Under the pieces are notes generated by a model. That model saw only the letters and a list, made by a program, of their open reading frames with translations, was not told the origin of the DNA and made no database searches. A program made the position numbers and the translations under genes. Positions 22,719 through 34,768 of a DNA stretch of 64,000 bases are shown here, piece after piece; position 1 is the first letter of the stretch; every line of letters starts with the position of its first letter. The DNA is from Ligustrum vulgare (lineage: Eukaryota; Streptophyta; Magnoliopsida; Lamiales; Oleaceae). The DNA is taken from contig OY743184.1 of NCBI GenBank assembly GCA_963555705.1, positions 27,168,139-27,232,138 of the forward strand, read 5' to 3'.

Positions 22719-24407
22719 TGTTAAGTGCATTTTTATACACTTTTTATACCTTTAAACTAGCATATTTTGGAATATCTTGAGCAAATATATACTAATTTAT
22801 GCATATTTTGTGCTTAAATAGGTTAATGTCCAAGTTTGAGGCCAAGAATCACAAAAGGAGTGAAGATTCAGCTGAAATTCCAAGTTTGGGGACCATTTTG
22901 TCACTTTCGAGAAGTCTTGGACGAGCTGCGCAATTAAACAGGGACCAAATTGTAAGATTTCAAAAGTTGAAGGGCCAAAAGTGCAATTTTAGAAGGATCT
23001 ATTTGATAGAAATATGAAAATTTGGGGACTAAATTGCTCAAGATTAAAAGATGGAGGACTTGATGGCAATTACGAAAGGGACTAACCTGCAAAATCATCC
23101 TCCAACTGAGCCATGCGAACGCGTGGCTTGAACCTAGCAGCGCGCGCGGCGCGCGAACCATGGCTCGAAATGGACCCGAGGCCAAATTGGCCTCGGAAAT
23201 GAACCGCGCGATCGCGCGCAGTTTACCACGCACAATCGCGCGGTTATAAAACAAAAAAAAAATAAAAAAATGTCCGGGCCGGACTGGGTCAACCCGGCCA
23301 ACCCGGTTCGGCCCAGAATGCTGAAGTACGCGGATCCTTGCATTTGTTGGGGGTTTTTGGACCAATTTGGAGCTAGTATAAATAGTTTTCATCCCCATTT
23401 TGCTAGGGTTAGGTTTTATTCTTGCCCCTTTTCACTTTTCTTGTATTTTTATTTTGATTATTGCTCTTTAATTATTGTTGTTTAATGTTTTAAGTTAAGA
23501 AATTATTGTGTTTTACTTGTTTTCCTTATTTCCAAGCTTGTTATTGTTGTTGTTTTTACCTTTTATCTAAGAATCCATTACATTTATGATACATTTATGA
23601 CATTATGAGTTGAGTTGTTGAGAATATTAATGTATGTTAGAGGAATTTAATTCAAAGTAAAGAAATACTTGAGCATTTATTCCAAAACTCTACTAAAATG
23701 GGAATTTTCTTTATTACCTTGTTTTTAATCTTTATTAGAGTATTGTTTATGTGTTTATGTGGTTTGTTAAATGTTGTTGTTGTTTTATTATGGGTAAATG
23801 TTATTGTGTTGGAATGTTTGATTAGTTTAATTTTATTTAAGCATTTTAAGTAATTTTTAGATCTTGGGTATTTTTGTTTATGTGTTTATGATTATGAATG
23901 TTGTTTTAGGTTTTTGTAACTTTTAAATGTTTGTTACTATTTTAAGTTGTAATTGGAATTTACTACACAAGTTAGGTGATTTTAAAATTTCCCATGTAAT
24001 TTGGTTGATTAATTAACTACCACTAATTGATTTTTGAAATGAAGAAATTAGTATAGTTATGAAAACTAAATTTACTTTGTTTTATGTTATGTAACTTATT
24101 TTAATTATCAAGTTTATATTTTCATCAAGTTATTTAGATTAATTAGTTTTATTCTAAGTTTTATGTTGTTATCTATTTGCTTTAGTTAACTAGTTTTCAT
24201 ATTGCCATGTTTCTTATTTGTGTCACTTAGTTAGTAATTTACTACCAAACCAAATCTTTAGGTTACTTGACTTTTTTTTAAAAAAATGAAATCAATAATT
24301 TTAGATACAAATCACTCAATCCTCGTGGGTACGATAATCCGGACTTTTCGAGTCCACTTTACTACTTGAACGCGGACCGTGCACTTGTGGTATACGATTT
24401 TAGCGAA
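22719..24407 (+). repeat. Athila 5' LTR
   Basis: Begins TGTTAAGTGC. It contains the CG-rich palindromic block (GCGCGCGGCGCGCG, GCGCGATCGCGCGC, AATCGCGCGG; about 23115-23250) and a TATA box TATAAATAG at 23377-23385. The alignment with the 3' LTR stops at TTTTAGCGAA (24407), where gag-like coding follows at once. The terminal CA and the usual PBS are missing. Confidence 0.85.
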
Positions 24408-24941
24408 GATGATAGACCAATGGGGCAATTTATGGTCCCTCTCATCACTCAAAATCGAGGAAGCATCACATATTCCCCATCTGGACGTCCGGACTTTCAT
24501 CTAAAGTCGGATGTGATCAATCTCTTCAAGGGGCATCTACAATTCCATGTAATGACCGAGGAGAATCCATTTACTCACATCTCGCAGTTTTTGGAGATGT
24601 GTAGTAACTTTGATTATTCGGGAATTAGCAAGGAGGCTATCAACATGCGGTTATTTCCACATACCCTTAGAGATGGAGCTTGTGAATGGTTAGATGCCAA
24701 CCCGGTTGGAAGTATTACAACATGGTATAATCTTGCTCAAAAGTTCACTACAAAATACTTTCCTCCGTCAAAAGTGGCTAAATTGAAGAATGATATCTCC
24801 ACATTTCGACAACTTGAAACCGAATGTTTTTATGAGGCATGGGAAAGATTCAAGGAGATGTTGAGGAAATGTCCAAATCATGCGTTCACCAAGCAAATGC
24901 AAGTTCAATATTTCTATCTTGGAATGAATCCATCTAGTTGA
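24408..24941 (+). pseudogene. Athila gag, N-terminal part
   Basis: The open frame formally starts at 24366 inside the LTR, but recognisable gag begins at about 24411 (DDRPMGQFMVP). It carries the retrotransposon gag domain: FTHISQFLEMCSNF, LRDGACEWLDANPVGSITTW, KFTTKYFPPSKVAKLK, ECFYEAWERFKEMLRKCP. A TGA at 24939-24941 splits it from the next frame; sequence similarity continues across. The native start was probably lost with the PBS deletion. Confidence 0.8.
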
Positions 24942-27641
24942 GTGACGGTTTATTCGGTCTCCAATGGAGCTATCACTACAAAATCACCTAATGAGGCAAT
25001 TGAGCTCTTTGAGAGGATGGCTAGTCACAACTCTACTTGGCCAACCGACCGCATGGTACCAAAGAAAGCCGCAGGAATTCATGAAGTTGATGCATATGCG
25101 ACTTTGTCAGCAAAGATGGACCTTCTATTCAAGAAGTGTGATGATTTGTCTTCTCAACATACGGTAAAAGCAATATACCCTCCTATTTCTATTTGTGATG
25201 TATGTGGAGCAACACACAAGGTTGAGGAATGTCACATGCTCAAAATGGCTTCTACTTCAAATGAGCAAGTGAATTATGCTCAAAATTTCAACCAACCACA
25301 AGGCAATCCTTACTCCAACACATACAATCCGGGTTGGAGGAATCATCCAAAATTTACTTGGTCCAACAATCAAAATCAAGTAAAGCCTCCCAATTTTGTT
25401 CAACCTCCACCACCCCAAGAGAAGAAGCCTTCCATTGAGGAGATACTCATGCAATACATGAACAAGACTAACACTATTCTCCAAAATCAAGCGGCTTCTA
25501 TCAAAAATCTTGAGACTCAAGTTGGGCAATTGGAAAAAATGATGACGGAGAGACAACAAGGAGCCTTGCCAAGAAATACCGAGATTAATCCAAGGGAAAA
25601 TGTGCAAGCCATAACTACAAGAAGTGGAATTCAATTACCGGAAATCACGGTAAAGCAACATGTGGCACAACCCGAGGTGAAAGAAAAAGGTAATGAACAT
25701 GTTGAGGAGGCAAATGAAAATGATGCAACATTGAAGGAAAGTGGGGAGACTTCAACAAAGGTGCCTACTCCAGTGAAAGCTTATGTGCCCCCCATTCCTT
25801 TTCCTCAAAGACGCCAAAAGCACAAGGTGGATGCACAATTTGGTAAATTTCTTGAAGTCTTCAAGAAACTTCACATCAATGCATTAGCACAAATGCCTAG
25901 CTATGCAAAGTTTATGAGAGACATCCTTCCAAACAAAAGGATGCTAGAAGATCATGAAACTGTGATGCTCACGGAAGGATGTAGTGCCATACTACAAAAC
26001 AAATTGCCTCCAAAAATCAAAGATCCAGGGAGTTTTACTATTCCTTGTACTATTGGTGATTTAAATTTTGGAAAAGCATTATGTGATCTTGGTGCTAATA
26101 TTAATTTGATGCCTTTGTCTATTTTCAGGAGATTGGGCATGGGAGAGGTAAAGCCAACCACAGTTTCATTGCAATTGGCCGATCGCTCTATTAAGCATCC
26201 GCGTGGTATTTTTGAGGATGTGCTAATCAAGGTGGACAAATTCATCTTCTCCTCCGATTTTATCATTCTTGATATGGAGGAAGACCTTGATATCCCAATC
26301 ATCTCGGGAAGACCCTTCCTAGCAACCTGTCGGGCTTTACTAGATGTGCAAGGAGGCAAATTAATATTGAGGGTTCAAGATGAGCAAATAACATTCGACA
26401 TCATGAAATCCATCAAGTACCCCGCCGAGGTCAATTCATGCTCCCGAGTAGACATCATTGATCAAGAAGTGGCTACATCATTCATCTATGGGTCATCTAA
26501 GGATCCCCTTGAGACTTGCATTGCTCACTCTATAACCACTAAGGGAGATGATGATTTAGACATTGGAAGGATGTCACAACACTTGGATGCTTCCAAATTT
26601 TATCCCTTCAAGAAGAGACCATATTTTGAAGAATTGGGAGAGAGCTCTTCTCCTTCACTACCCTCCATTCAACAAGCCCCAACTCTTGAGCTCAAACCTC
26701 TTCCATTACATTTGAGGTATGCATACTCGGGCGATTCTTCTACCCTTCCGGTTATTATCTCTAATTTGTTGAATGAAGTGGAGGAAGAGAAGTTACTTGA
26801 GGTGTTGAAAATGCATAAAATGACTATTGGGTGGACTATGGTGGATATTAAGGGTATTAGCCCTACTCTATGCATGCATAAAATCCTTATGGAGGATGAC
26901 TTCAAACCAACGGTGGAGCACCAATGCCGTCTAAATCCACACATGAAAGAAGTGGTAAAAGCCGAGGTATTGAAGTGGTTGGATGCAGGAATTATCTATC
27001 CAATCTCGGATAGTGCAAGGGTGAGTCCCGTCCAATGTGTTCCAAAGAAAGGAGGTGTCACGGTGGTTGAAAATGAGAACAACGAGCTTATTCCTACAAG
27101 GCTCGTGACGGGATGGAGAGTGTGCATTGACTACCGGAAGTTGAACAATGCCACTCGAAAATATCACTTTCCTCTCCCCTTTATTGACCAAATGCTTGAG
27201 AGGTTGGCGGGGCATTCCCATTATTGTTTCTTGGATGGATACTCGGGCTACAATCAAATTTTAATAGCCCCCGAAGATCAAGAGAATACCACCTTCACAT
27301 GTCCGTATGGGACTTTTGATTATAGGAGGATGTCGTTTGGTCTTTGCAATGCACCGGCTACTTTTCAACGTTGTATGATGGTCATATTCTCCGACATGGT
27401 GGAAAAATTCATCGAGGTATTCATGGATGATTTTTCAGTTTTTGGTTCTTCTTTCAATGAATGCTTGGATAATCTTGATTTAGTGTTGAAAAGATGTGAA
27501 GAAACCAATCTAGTGCTTAATTGGGAGAAATGTCATTTTATGGTAAGAGAGTACAAAGCCACCGGATTTCACAAGGGGGGATTGAGGTTGATAAAGCCAA
27601 AATCCAAGTTATTGAGAAATTGCCTCCTCCTACTTCGGTGA
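24942..27641 (+). CDS. Athila gag C-terminus, protease and reverse transcriptase
   Basis: An 899-residue open frame. Residues 1-70 finish capsid, and a CDVCG...H...CH knuckle-like motif lies near 85-100. A Gln/Asn/Pro-rich linker follows. Protease has [15 protein letters not shown] near 380 and ISGRPFLAT near 455. RT runs from about 660 to 860, with [36 protein letters not shown] and FMDDFSVFG near 827 (the FMDD form usual in Athila). It goes out of frame near 27550, after NWEKCHFMV. The apparent start is an artefact of the upstream stop. Confidence 0.9.
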   Translation: MTVYSVSNGAITTKSPNEAIELFERMASHNSTWPTDRMVPKKAAGIHEVDAYATLSAKMDLLFKKCDDLSSQHTVKAIYPPISICDVCGATHKVEECHMLKMASTSNEQVNYAQNFNQPQGNPYSNTYNPGWRNHPKFTWSNNQNQVKPPNFVQPPPPQEKKPSIEEILMQYMNKTNTILQNQAASIKNLETQVGQLEKMMTERQQGALPRNTEINPRENVQAITTRSGIQLPEITVKQHVAQPEVKEKGNEHVEEANENDATLKESGETSTKVPTPVKAYVPPIPFPQRRQKHKVDAQFGKFLEVFKKLHINALAQMPSYAKFMRDILPNKRMLEDHETVMLTEGCSAILQNKLPPKIKDPGSFTIPCTIGDLNFGKALCDLGANINLMPLSIFRRLGMGEVKPTTVSLQLADRSIKHPRGIFEDVLIKVDKFIFSSDFIILDMEEDLDIPIISGRPFLATCRALLDVQGGKLILRVQDEQITFDIMKSIKYPAEVNSCSRVDIIDQEVATSFIYGSSKDPLETCIAHSITTKGDDDLDIGRMSQHLDASKFYPFKKRPYFEELGESSSPSLPSIQQAPTLELKPLPLHLRYAYSGDSSTLPVIISNLLNEVEEEKLLEVLKMHKMTIGWTMVDIKGISPTLCMHKILMEDDFKPTVEHQCRLNPHMKEVVKAEVLKWLDAGIIYPISDSARVSPVQCVPKKGGVTVVENENNELIPTRLVTGWRVCIDYRKLNNATRKYHFPLPFIDQMLERLAGHSHYCFLDGYSGYNQILIAPEDQENTTFTCPYGTFDYRRMSFGLCNAPATFQRCMMVIFSDMVEKFIEVFMDDFSVFGSSFNECLDNLDLVLKRCEETNLVLNWEKCHFMVREYKATGFHKGGLRLIKPKSKLLRNCLLLLR

Positions 27642-28135
27642 AAGGCATAAGGAGTTTCTTAGGGCATGCGGGTTTTTATAGGAGATTCATCAAAGATTTC
27701 TCAAAAATCACCAAGCCTCTTTGTTCTCGACTCGAGAAGAACAACACTTTCCATTTCTCTCAAGAGTGTCCATTGGCTTTCAACACTCTTAAGGAGAGGG
27801 TTATCTCGGCTCCTATTATTGTGGCCCTAGATTGGACTTTACCATTTGAGCTCATGTGCGATGCTAGTGATTATGCCGTGGGAGCGATTTTGGGGCAAAA
27901 GAGAGGTAAAGTGTTGCATGTGATCTACTATGCAAGCCGAACATTGAGTGATGCTCAATTGAATTATGCCACAACTGAAAAAGAGATGCTTACCGTGGTC
28001 TTTTCCTTTGACAAATTTCGTTCTTATCTCATCGGCTCAAAGGTAATTGTCTATACCGATCACTCCGCTCTAAAATACTTACTTTCTAATAAGGATGCAA
28101 AGCCAAGATTGATTAGATGGGTCCTTCTCTTGTAA
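27550..28135 (+). CDS. Athila RT end and RNase H (partial)
   Basis: The shifted frame (open from 27521) continues with [38 protein letters not shown] and the RNase H domain: [39 protein letters not shown]. It ends at a TAA (28133-28135) where related proteins have Gln, and integrase follows directly. Confidence 0.85.
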
Positions 28136-28144
28136 GAATTTGAT

Positions 28145-29593
28145 TTGAAAATCCTTGATAAAAAAGGAGCGAATAATCTTGTGGCCGATCATTTATCTAG
28201 GCTTGATCAACCTAAAGAAGTGGGAGTAGAGGAAATCAATGAAGCCTTTCCGGATGAGCAACTATTTCATGCCAAACATCTTTTCCAAGTGTTCGAAGCA
28301 CCATGGTATGCGGACTTCGTGAATTTCCTTGTAAGTGGTATTCTTCCCCCGGATTTCTCTTATCAACAAAAGAAGAAATTATTTTCCGATGTGAAACATT
28401 ATTTTTGGGATGAGCCATATTTATTCAAGAGGGGGTCGGACCAAATTATTAGAAGATGTGTTCCCGAGGAGGAAATGGAAGCAATTCTTGATAGGTGTCA
28501 TTCATCACCTTATGGGGGTCATTTTGGAGCTTCCAAAACCACCTCAAAGGTTCTTCAATCGGGGTTCTATTGGCCAACTTTGTTCAAGGATGCTTATACC
28601 TTAGTATCCAAATGTGATAGATGCCAAAGGAGTGAGAATATTTCTCGGCGTAATGAAATGCCATTGACTTCAATCTTGGAAGTGGAGATTTTTGATGTTT
28701 GGGGAATTAATTTCATGGGGCCATTTCCATCCTCATTCTCAAATCAATATATTTTGGTGACGGTGGACTATGTTTCTAAATGGGTAGAGGAGGTGGCATT
28801 GCCTACTAATAATGCTCGGGTGGTTGTCAGTTTTCTCAAAAAGAACATTTTTACACGCTTTGGAACCCCCCGACTCATCATTAGTGATGGAGGCAAACAC
28901 TTTTGCAATCGCCTCCTTGACTCACTTTTGTCAAAGTATGGAGTGAAGCACCGAGTAGCCACACCTTACCATCCCCAAACAAGTGGCCAAGTGGAGATCT
29001 CAAATCGAGAGTTGAAAAGAATTCTTGAGATGACGGTGAATACATCAAGGAAAGATTGGTCGAAGAAGTTAGATGATGCATTATGGGCTCATCGCACAGC
29101 ATTCAAGAATCCTATTGGTATGTCTCCATTTTGTCTTGTTTTTGGAAAATCATGCCATCTCCCCGTTGAACTTGAGCATCGAGCATTTTGGGCTACACAG
29201 GTATTAAACTTTGATACAAAATTAATTGGTGAGAAGAGATTGCTTCAACTCAATGAACTTGATGAATTTCACCTCAACTCATATGAAAATGCTCGCATCT
29301 ATAAGGAGAGGACCAAGAAATGACATGGTAACCACATTGTGAAGAGAGACTTCAAAGTTGGGCAACAAGTTCTTCTATTCAACTCCCGACTTAGATTATT
29401 CCCCGGAAAGCTTCGATCACGTTGGTGGGGGCCATTCACAATTTCCCAAATTTTTTCCCATGGAGCTATTGAGCTATATCATCCCGACAAGGGACATTTC
29501 AAAGTCAACGGGAAAATGTTGAAACCATTCTTGGAAGGGGAACCCCCGGAGGAAAAGTCATCATTTCTCTGTAATGCTCCCGAATTAACATAA
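28145..29593 (+). pseudogene. Athila integrase
   Basis: The frame 28145-29323 has VADHLSRL (end of RNase H), an HHCC finger ([10 protein letters not shown] ... CDRCQR) and a core with D in [10 protein letters not shown] in [11 protein letters not shown] and E in [11 protein letters not shown], so the triad is visible. A TGA (29321-29323) is followed by the C-terminal GKLRSRWWGPF domain in 29339-29593. Without that stop it would be a normal Athila integrase. Confidence 0.85.
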
Positions 29594-31395
29594 AAAAGTC
29601 GAGCTTATGACTTTAACCAAGCGCTTTTTAGGAGGCAACCCAAATTTCTTCTCTTTTGAATTACTTGTAATTATTTACTTTACTTGTCTATTTTATTTTT
29701 AATTAATTGTCAAACTTTTGTAGGTAACAATTTTTCTTTGAAAATCCTAAGTGACATTGTCCTCAACAAGTTTGGGGGTGAACTACATTCGACGAAAGCT
29801 TAGGTCAATTTCAAACATCAAAAACAAGCATCGAATCAGGGAAGTTCCACTACCTCTTTTCTTCTTTACATGTTTCTATTTTCACATTGAGCACAATCTG
29901 TAATTCAAGTTTGGGGGTATTGACTTCATTTTGCACTTTATCATGTTAGATAGCCTTTCCTGCTTAAGATATTGTGATGTTTGATTTTGTTCATTTTGTT
30001 GTGGATATTGATATGCTAGATAGCATTGTCGGGTCAAATGATTTGATATTTGAAATTGCTGATTAATTCACGAATCATGATCGAATATGCTACTTGTGCC
30101 TATTTTTATAAATTGCTTATCTATGAGTGATCCTGAGTTCTCTTGAGCACAATAGTCATAACTAATTGTTGTTGAGATTTGTATTGAAGTTTGGAAAAAT
30201 TTGTGAAGTAGAAAAATTAGGTTGTGAGCTTCTATCTTCATTTTTTATCAACCTATCCAATTCCTTCTCAATGCTATTAATCTCTTGATCCTTTGTGAGA
30301 CAAGTTTGGGGGTGGTCGAGCCGCTAAAGGATACAGTCTAGATGTGTAGTGATTCCATGCATGCTTGATTTAAATTTGTGTGGAGTGTTGTTGACGTTAG
30401 TATAAGCTAAGTGATGACCAAATGCTAGAGATCTAAGCCCATTTTAATTATTGCATTGCCCTATCTCGTAGCCTTTTTGACTCGAGTAATTAACCCCGTA
30501 GGAGTATCTTGAAACTTGGTGCCTTAAGTTTGAAACTTGGGAGTCACCGGCCTAAAGCTCGCTACATGATCAATTAGAAAGCTTAATGAGTAGGGTATAC
30601 ACACACACTTGTATAAAAAAAAAAAGAGAGAGAGAGCACATCATCATCATTGCATTTGCTTAATAAGTCTACCTCACTTCGTAGCCTTTTTGACTCGAGT
30701 TAGTAAGTCCGTAGGGGTATTTTGAAACCTGGTAACCTTTGAAATTAAAACAATCGGGGAGTTACTGACTTAAAGCTCGCTACATGGGTCAATTAGAAAG
30801 CTTAAGGGAGTGGGGAAGTCATGAGCAATCATCACATTAGTTTGTAAAAATCATGCATTCGTATTTGCATAAGGGCTTAAACTAATAGTGTGTTTGAATT
30901 TCTTGGTATAAACTTTAATGTTGAAGCACTCATCTAGTGGAGAGTCACTGCTTATCTAGATTGTTGAGATTACTGGTAAGTCATAACCATGCTTTAGTGG
31001 AAAAAGAAATTTGTGAATTGAGAGTTACCTCTAGGATTGCATCTCGGGAGAGAAAAGAAATAATATGGAGGAATGAATGTCACGAGAGGGTAAGGAATGA
31101 AATTGACCACTAAGGGTGGATAGTATTGTGTTGAAATTTATCCTTCCTACAATGTTTCTTTGAACCTTAGTAATAATTGGAAGTGCATATGCACACACAC
31201 ACCGATCAAACATGAGATAAGCTCAACTTCTTTTTGTAGTATTATTTTGAAAATATAATTGTGAATTAATCATGCAATTTTACACTCAAGTAAGAATTTT
31301 CAAGTTATCTAGTATTGTTGATCATTCATTTACTTGCTTTTTGAGTTATTAGATATTCTTGCTCGGGACGAGCAAGAGCTTAAGTTTGGGGTATT
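29594..31395 (+). other. Athila 3' non-coding region with repeated PPT-like boxes
   Basis: Starts just before GGAGGCAACCCAA (29631), a usual post-integrase landmark. CAAGTTTGGGGGT-type boxes recur at about 29768, 29908 and 30301, and the real PPT (AAGTTTGGGGTATT) abuts the 3' LTR at 31382-31395. Two direct copies of a ~140-bp segment lie at about 30461-30600 and 30671-30812 (both with GTAGCCTTTTTGACTCGAGT and AAAGCTCGCTACATG). There is no env-like ORF. Confidence 0.75.
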
Positions 31396-32444
31396 TGTTA
31401 AGTGCATTTTTATACACTTTTTATACCTTTAAACTAGCATATTTTGGAATATCTTGAGCAAATATCTACTAATTTATGCATATTTTGTATTTAAATATGT
31501 TAATTTCCAAGTTTAAGGCCAAGAATTACAAAAGGAGTGAAGATTCTGCTGAAATTCCAAGTTTGGGGACCATTTTGTCACTTCCGAGAAGTCTTGGACG
31601 AGCTACGCAATTAAACGAGGGACCAAATTGTAAAATTTCAAAAGTTGAAGGGCCAAAAGTGCAATTTTAGAAGGACCTACTTGATAGAAATATGAAAATC
31701 TGGGGACTAAAATGCTCAAGATTAAAAGATGGAGGACTTAATGGAAATTACGGAAGGGACTAAGCTGCAAAATCATCCTCCAACTGAGCCACGCGAACAC
31801 GTGGCTTGAACTGAGCCGCGCGCGTGAACCACGGTTCGAAATGGACCCGAGGCCAAAGTTGGCCTTGGAAATTAACCGCGCGATCTCGCGGTTATAAAAC
31901 AAAAATAAAAATAAAAAAATGTCCATGATTATGAATGTTGTTTTAGGTTTTTGTAACTTTTAAATGTTTGTTACTATTTTAAGTTGTAATTGGAATTTAC
32001 TACACAAGTTAGGTGATTTTAAAATTTCCCATGTAATTTGGTTGATTAATTAACTACCACTAATTGATTTTTGAAAAGAAGAAATTAGTATAGTTATGAA
32101 AACAAAATTCACTTTGTTTTATATTATGTAACTTATTTTAATTATCAAGTTTATATTTTCATCAAGTTATTTAGATTAATTAGTTTTATTCTAAGTTTTA
32201 TGTTGTTATCTATTTGCTTTAGTTAACTAGTTTTCATATTGCCATATTTCTTATTTGTGTCACTTAGTTAGTAATTCACCACCAAACCAAATTTTTATGT
32301 TACTTGACTTTTTTTTAAAAATGAAATCAATAATTTTAGATACAAATCACTCAATCCTCGTGGGTACGATAACCCGGACTTTTCGAGTCCACTTTACTAC
32401 TTGAACGCGGACCGTGCACTTGCGGTATACGATTTTAGCGAACA
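31396..32444 (+). repeat. Athila 3' LTR (internally deleted)
   Basis: Begins TGTTAAGTGC and ends TAGCGAACA. Relative to the 5' LTR it lacks about 610 bases (5' LTR about 23277-23886), including the TATA region, and has fewer GC palindromes. Confidence 0.9.
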
Positions 32445-32449
32445 ATAAT

Positions 32450-32560
32450 CCCTATAAAACAAATTTAAAGATGCTTTGAATTCCCTTTAGTTGTTAGAAT
32501 TTTGATACGACAATATTTTCTAATGTCTGCAGGTGTGCTGATCCAAATTGAGGTGGAGAA
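32450..32560 (+). pseudogene. Copia pol C-terminus and PPT, downstream of Athila
   Basis: The sequence after the second ATAAT copy continues the copia pol reading for a few codons, with a 1-base slip, to a stop near 32490. The purine-rich TTGAGGTGGAGAA at 32548-32560 abuts the 3' LTR and is the copia PPT. Confidence 0.7.
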
Positions 32561-32896
32561 TGTTATTGCATTTGGACCTGCCCAACTGCAGCCCAAGAAT
32601 TAAATCATATTGGACCGTGTATTATAGCCCAACCTTGATCTGCACATTTTTCAGCTTGGACCAAATAAATGGAAGCCCAAATATTGAACGCTGAAGCCCA
32701 TATGAATGATCCAGACCTTAGGCCTGCTATCACCACTGCCATTATATGCACCGTTGGATCTCTTAATCCTGATCTCAACCATCCACCTGGAGATAAAGCT
32801 TATGCCAGACGCTTGGTTTCTTACTTTTGATCCAGATTCATTCTTTCCGACTCTTTCTCTCCTTCTTCATCTTCTCTCTGAAAAAGGAGAAAACTC

Positions 32897-34768
32897 TCAT
32901 ATGTTGACCTATGGTCAATTTGACCTTATTGTTTTGATCATAACAAACAAGAAGTTATTGTGTTACTAACAAGTGTGCTTCAAGTGTTTCATGTAATGAT
33001 AAATATTCAAAGCACTCTATGTTCAAATCATCTCTCAAAGAAATAAATCAAAAGTATGTGATCGAGCACATGAGACGCAAAGAAGATCAAGAAAGAATCG
33101 AAGATATTCGAAGATCAAAATTGAAGTTTCTTTAACATGATATGAAGATCAAGAATTCAAGCATACAAGATTAGAGTTCAAGTTCAAAAGTTGATTTAAC
33201 CAATGTAAAGGTATAATACTCTCAATCTTTAGCGATGAAATTCAACGAGCTCGAAAATGATTTTTATGCATCAAGAAACTTACTTGAAAATTCGTCACTT
33301 GCATAAAATATTTTTATCTAAGTCAAGATTGTCTTTCAAAGGTTATTTGATCTTAAATCATGATTATACTATGTTTAAATAAATAAAAAAAAAGTCAACT
33401 CCGAAAGTTGACTTTCGGTCGACCGAAAGTTTGGTCAACCGAAAGTTTCGGTCGACCGAAAGTTGGTCAACCGAAAGTTCAACGGTTGAATTTGTAACGG
33501 CTATATGGAAGATTCGGTCGACCGAAACTTCAAATTGGTCAACCGAAAGTTGCTGAAGTTGAATATTTTGATCTATAAATAGCCATCTCATTCACATTCA
33601 ATAACAACAACTTAGATAAGATTTTATACAAACTTTCTTGTGAAAATTCAGTGTTCTTACTTAGTTTTTATTCATCTTTTATTTTCATAAAACTTTGATT
33701 GATCTAAACTTTGTTTTATCAAATTCATCAAAGTTTTTGGAAGAAAGTTTTGTGAAGATTTTTAGTTTTACATTGTTTAAACTTCTTCAACATCTTCACA
33801 CTATATTGGAATTGAAGTGTAAGTCTCTCTTTGTTCTAAACTTGTTTTAATCTTTTAAAAAGAGAGAAATTCCAATTGAGGAACTTTGATTATTTGTGCT
33901 ACATTTTTCATTATCATTTGATACATCAAAGTTCCATTGCCTAAACACTTTGAGCTTAACTTATTGTTAATTATTCAAGTGTGGCATCTCTTGGTACGTA
34001 ATTTGATTCAATATTTTTAACAAGAGATTATTTGAAAAACTTTGTTTGATTGCATCAAACTTTTCATTATCATTTGCATCAAAGTTTTTCTCTAACACTC
34101 GAGCTTAATTCATTGCTATCTATTGAAGTGTTAGCCTAACTCTCTCGGTACTTAATTTAAGTATATCATTTGTCAAGAGAGTTATTTCAATTGTACATTC
34201 AATTCATTATATCTTGTGGTTTCGAGAGCATTGTCAAAACTCGATTGTTGGTTTTCGAGAGCCTTGTCAAAACTCGATTGTTGGTTTTCGAGAGCCTTAT
34301 CAAAACTCGATTGTTGGTTTCGAGAGCCGTGTGAAAACTCGATTGTAAAAGGATAGGCGCTCCTTGTTGTAAGTCGCCTAAGGATTTGGTACTCCTTGTT
34401 GTAAGTTACCAAAATAGTGGATTTGGCCTTGCTCGTGACGGAGAGCTCGGTAACGGGGGACGTAGATCACGTTGGTTGATTGAACCTCCATAAATCGTGT
34501 TTGCACTCTCTTATCCCTTTTACTTACGTACATTGCACTTACTCTATTCTATCAATTTATATTGTGCAACATTATATCTAAGTGCTATACTTGCCTTATC
34601 AATTAAGTTTACACATATATAGCACACTACATTGATAGATTAGTTACTTGTAACACTAAGTGCACATATTTGTACCCATTGGTTTTTAAGTTTGAGATTA
34701 TTATCGAAAAAGTTTTATAAACCAATTCACCCCCCTCTTGGTTAGTTTACTCTTGGGTCAACATCATA
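32897..34768 (+). mobile_element. Solo LTR (Sirevirus-like), TSD TCATA
   Basis: Element 32902-34763 begins TGTTGACC and ends GGTCAACA, an 8-bp inverted repeat, with TCATA at 32897-32901 and 34764-34768. No internal domains are present, so it is a solo LTR of 1862 bp. It has CGGTCGACCG palindromes and GGTCAACCGAAAGTT repeats (33400-33560), TATA at 33574-33580, four 33-bp tandem repeats (34218-34346) and CACCCCCCTCTTGG near the end (about 34730). Sirevirus/Maximus affiliation is inferred from the length and end sequence. Confidence 0.85.
34218..34346. repeat. 33-bp tandem repeat (four units)
   Basis: Units of the form GGTTTTCGAGAGCC..TGTCAAAACTCGATTGTT, the last one diverged. They lie downstream of the TATA box in the solo LTR. 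Confidence 0.85.

Larger units (their letters stand above)
22714..32449 (+). mobile_element. Athila Ty3/gypsy element nested in copia; TSD ATAAT
   Basis: Termini are TGTTAAGTGC (22719) and TAGCGAACA (32444), flanked by ATAAT at 22714-22718 and 32445-32449. It has gag, protease, RT, RNase H and integrase in gypsy order, then about 1.8 kb of non-coding 3' DNA. The 5' LTR has lost its last bases and the PBS; the 3' LTR has an internal deletion. Stops interrupt gag, RNase H and integrase. Clade is inferred from the LTR start, the [10 protein letters not shown] protease and FMDD RT motifs, and the GGAGGCAACCCAA segment after integrase. No env-like ORF was found. Confidence 0.9.

Noticed and set aside
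29594..31395. Env-like ORF downstream of Athila integrase
   Set aside because: No frame longer than about 60 codons and no signal peptide or membrane segment was seen.
34218..34346. Coding repeat or CRISPR-like array
   Set aside because: 33-bp units adjoin without spacers inside an LTR; the minus-strand frame is just repeat translation.
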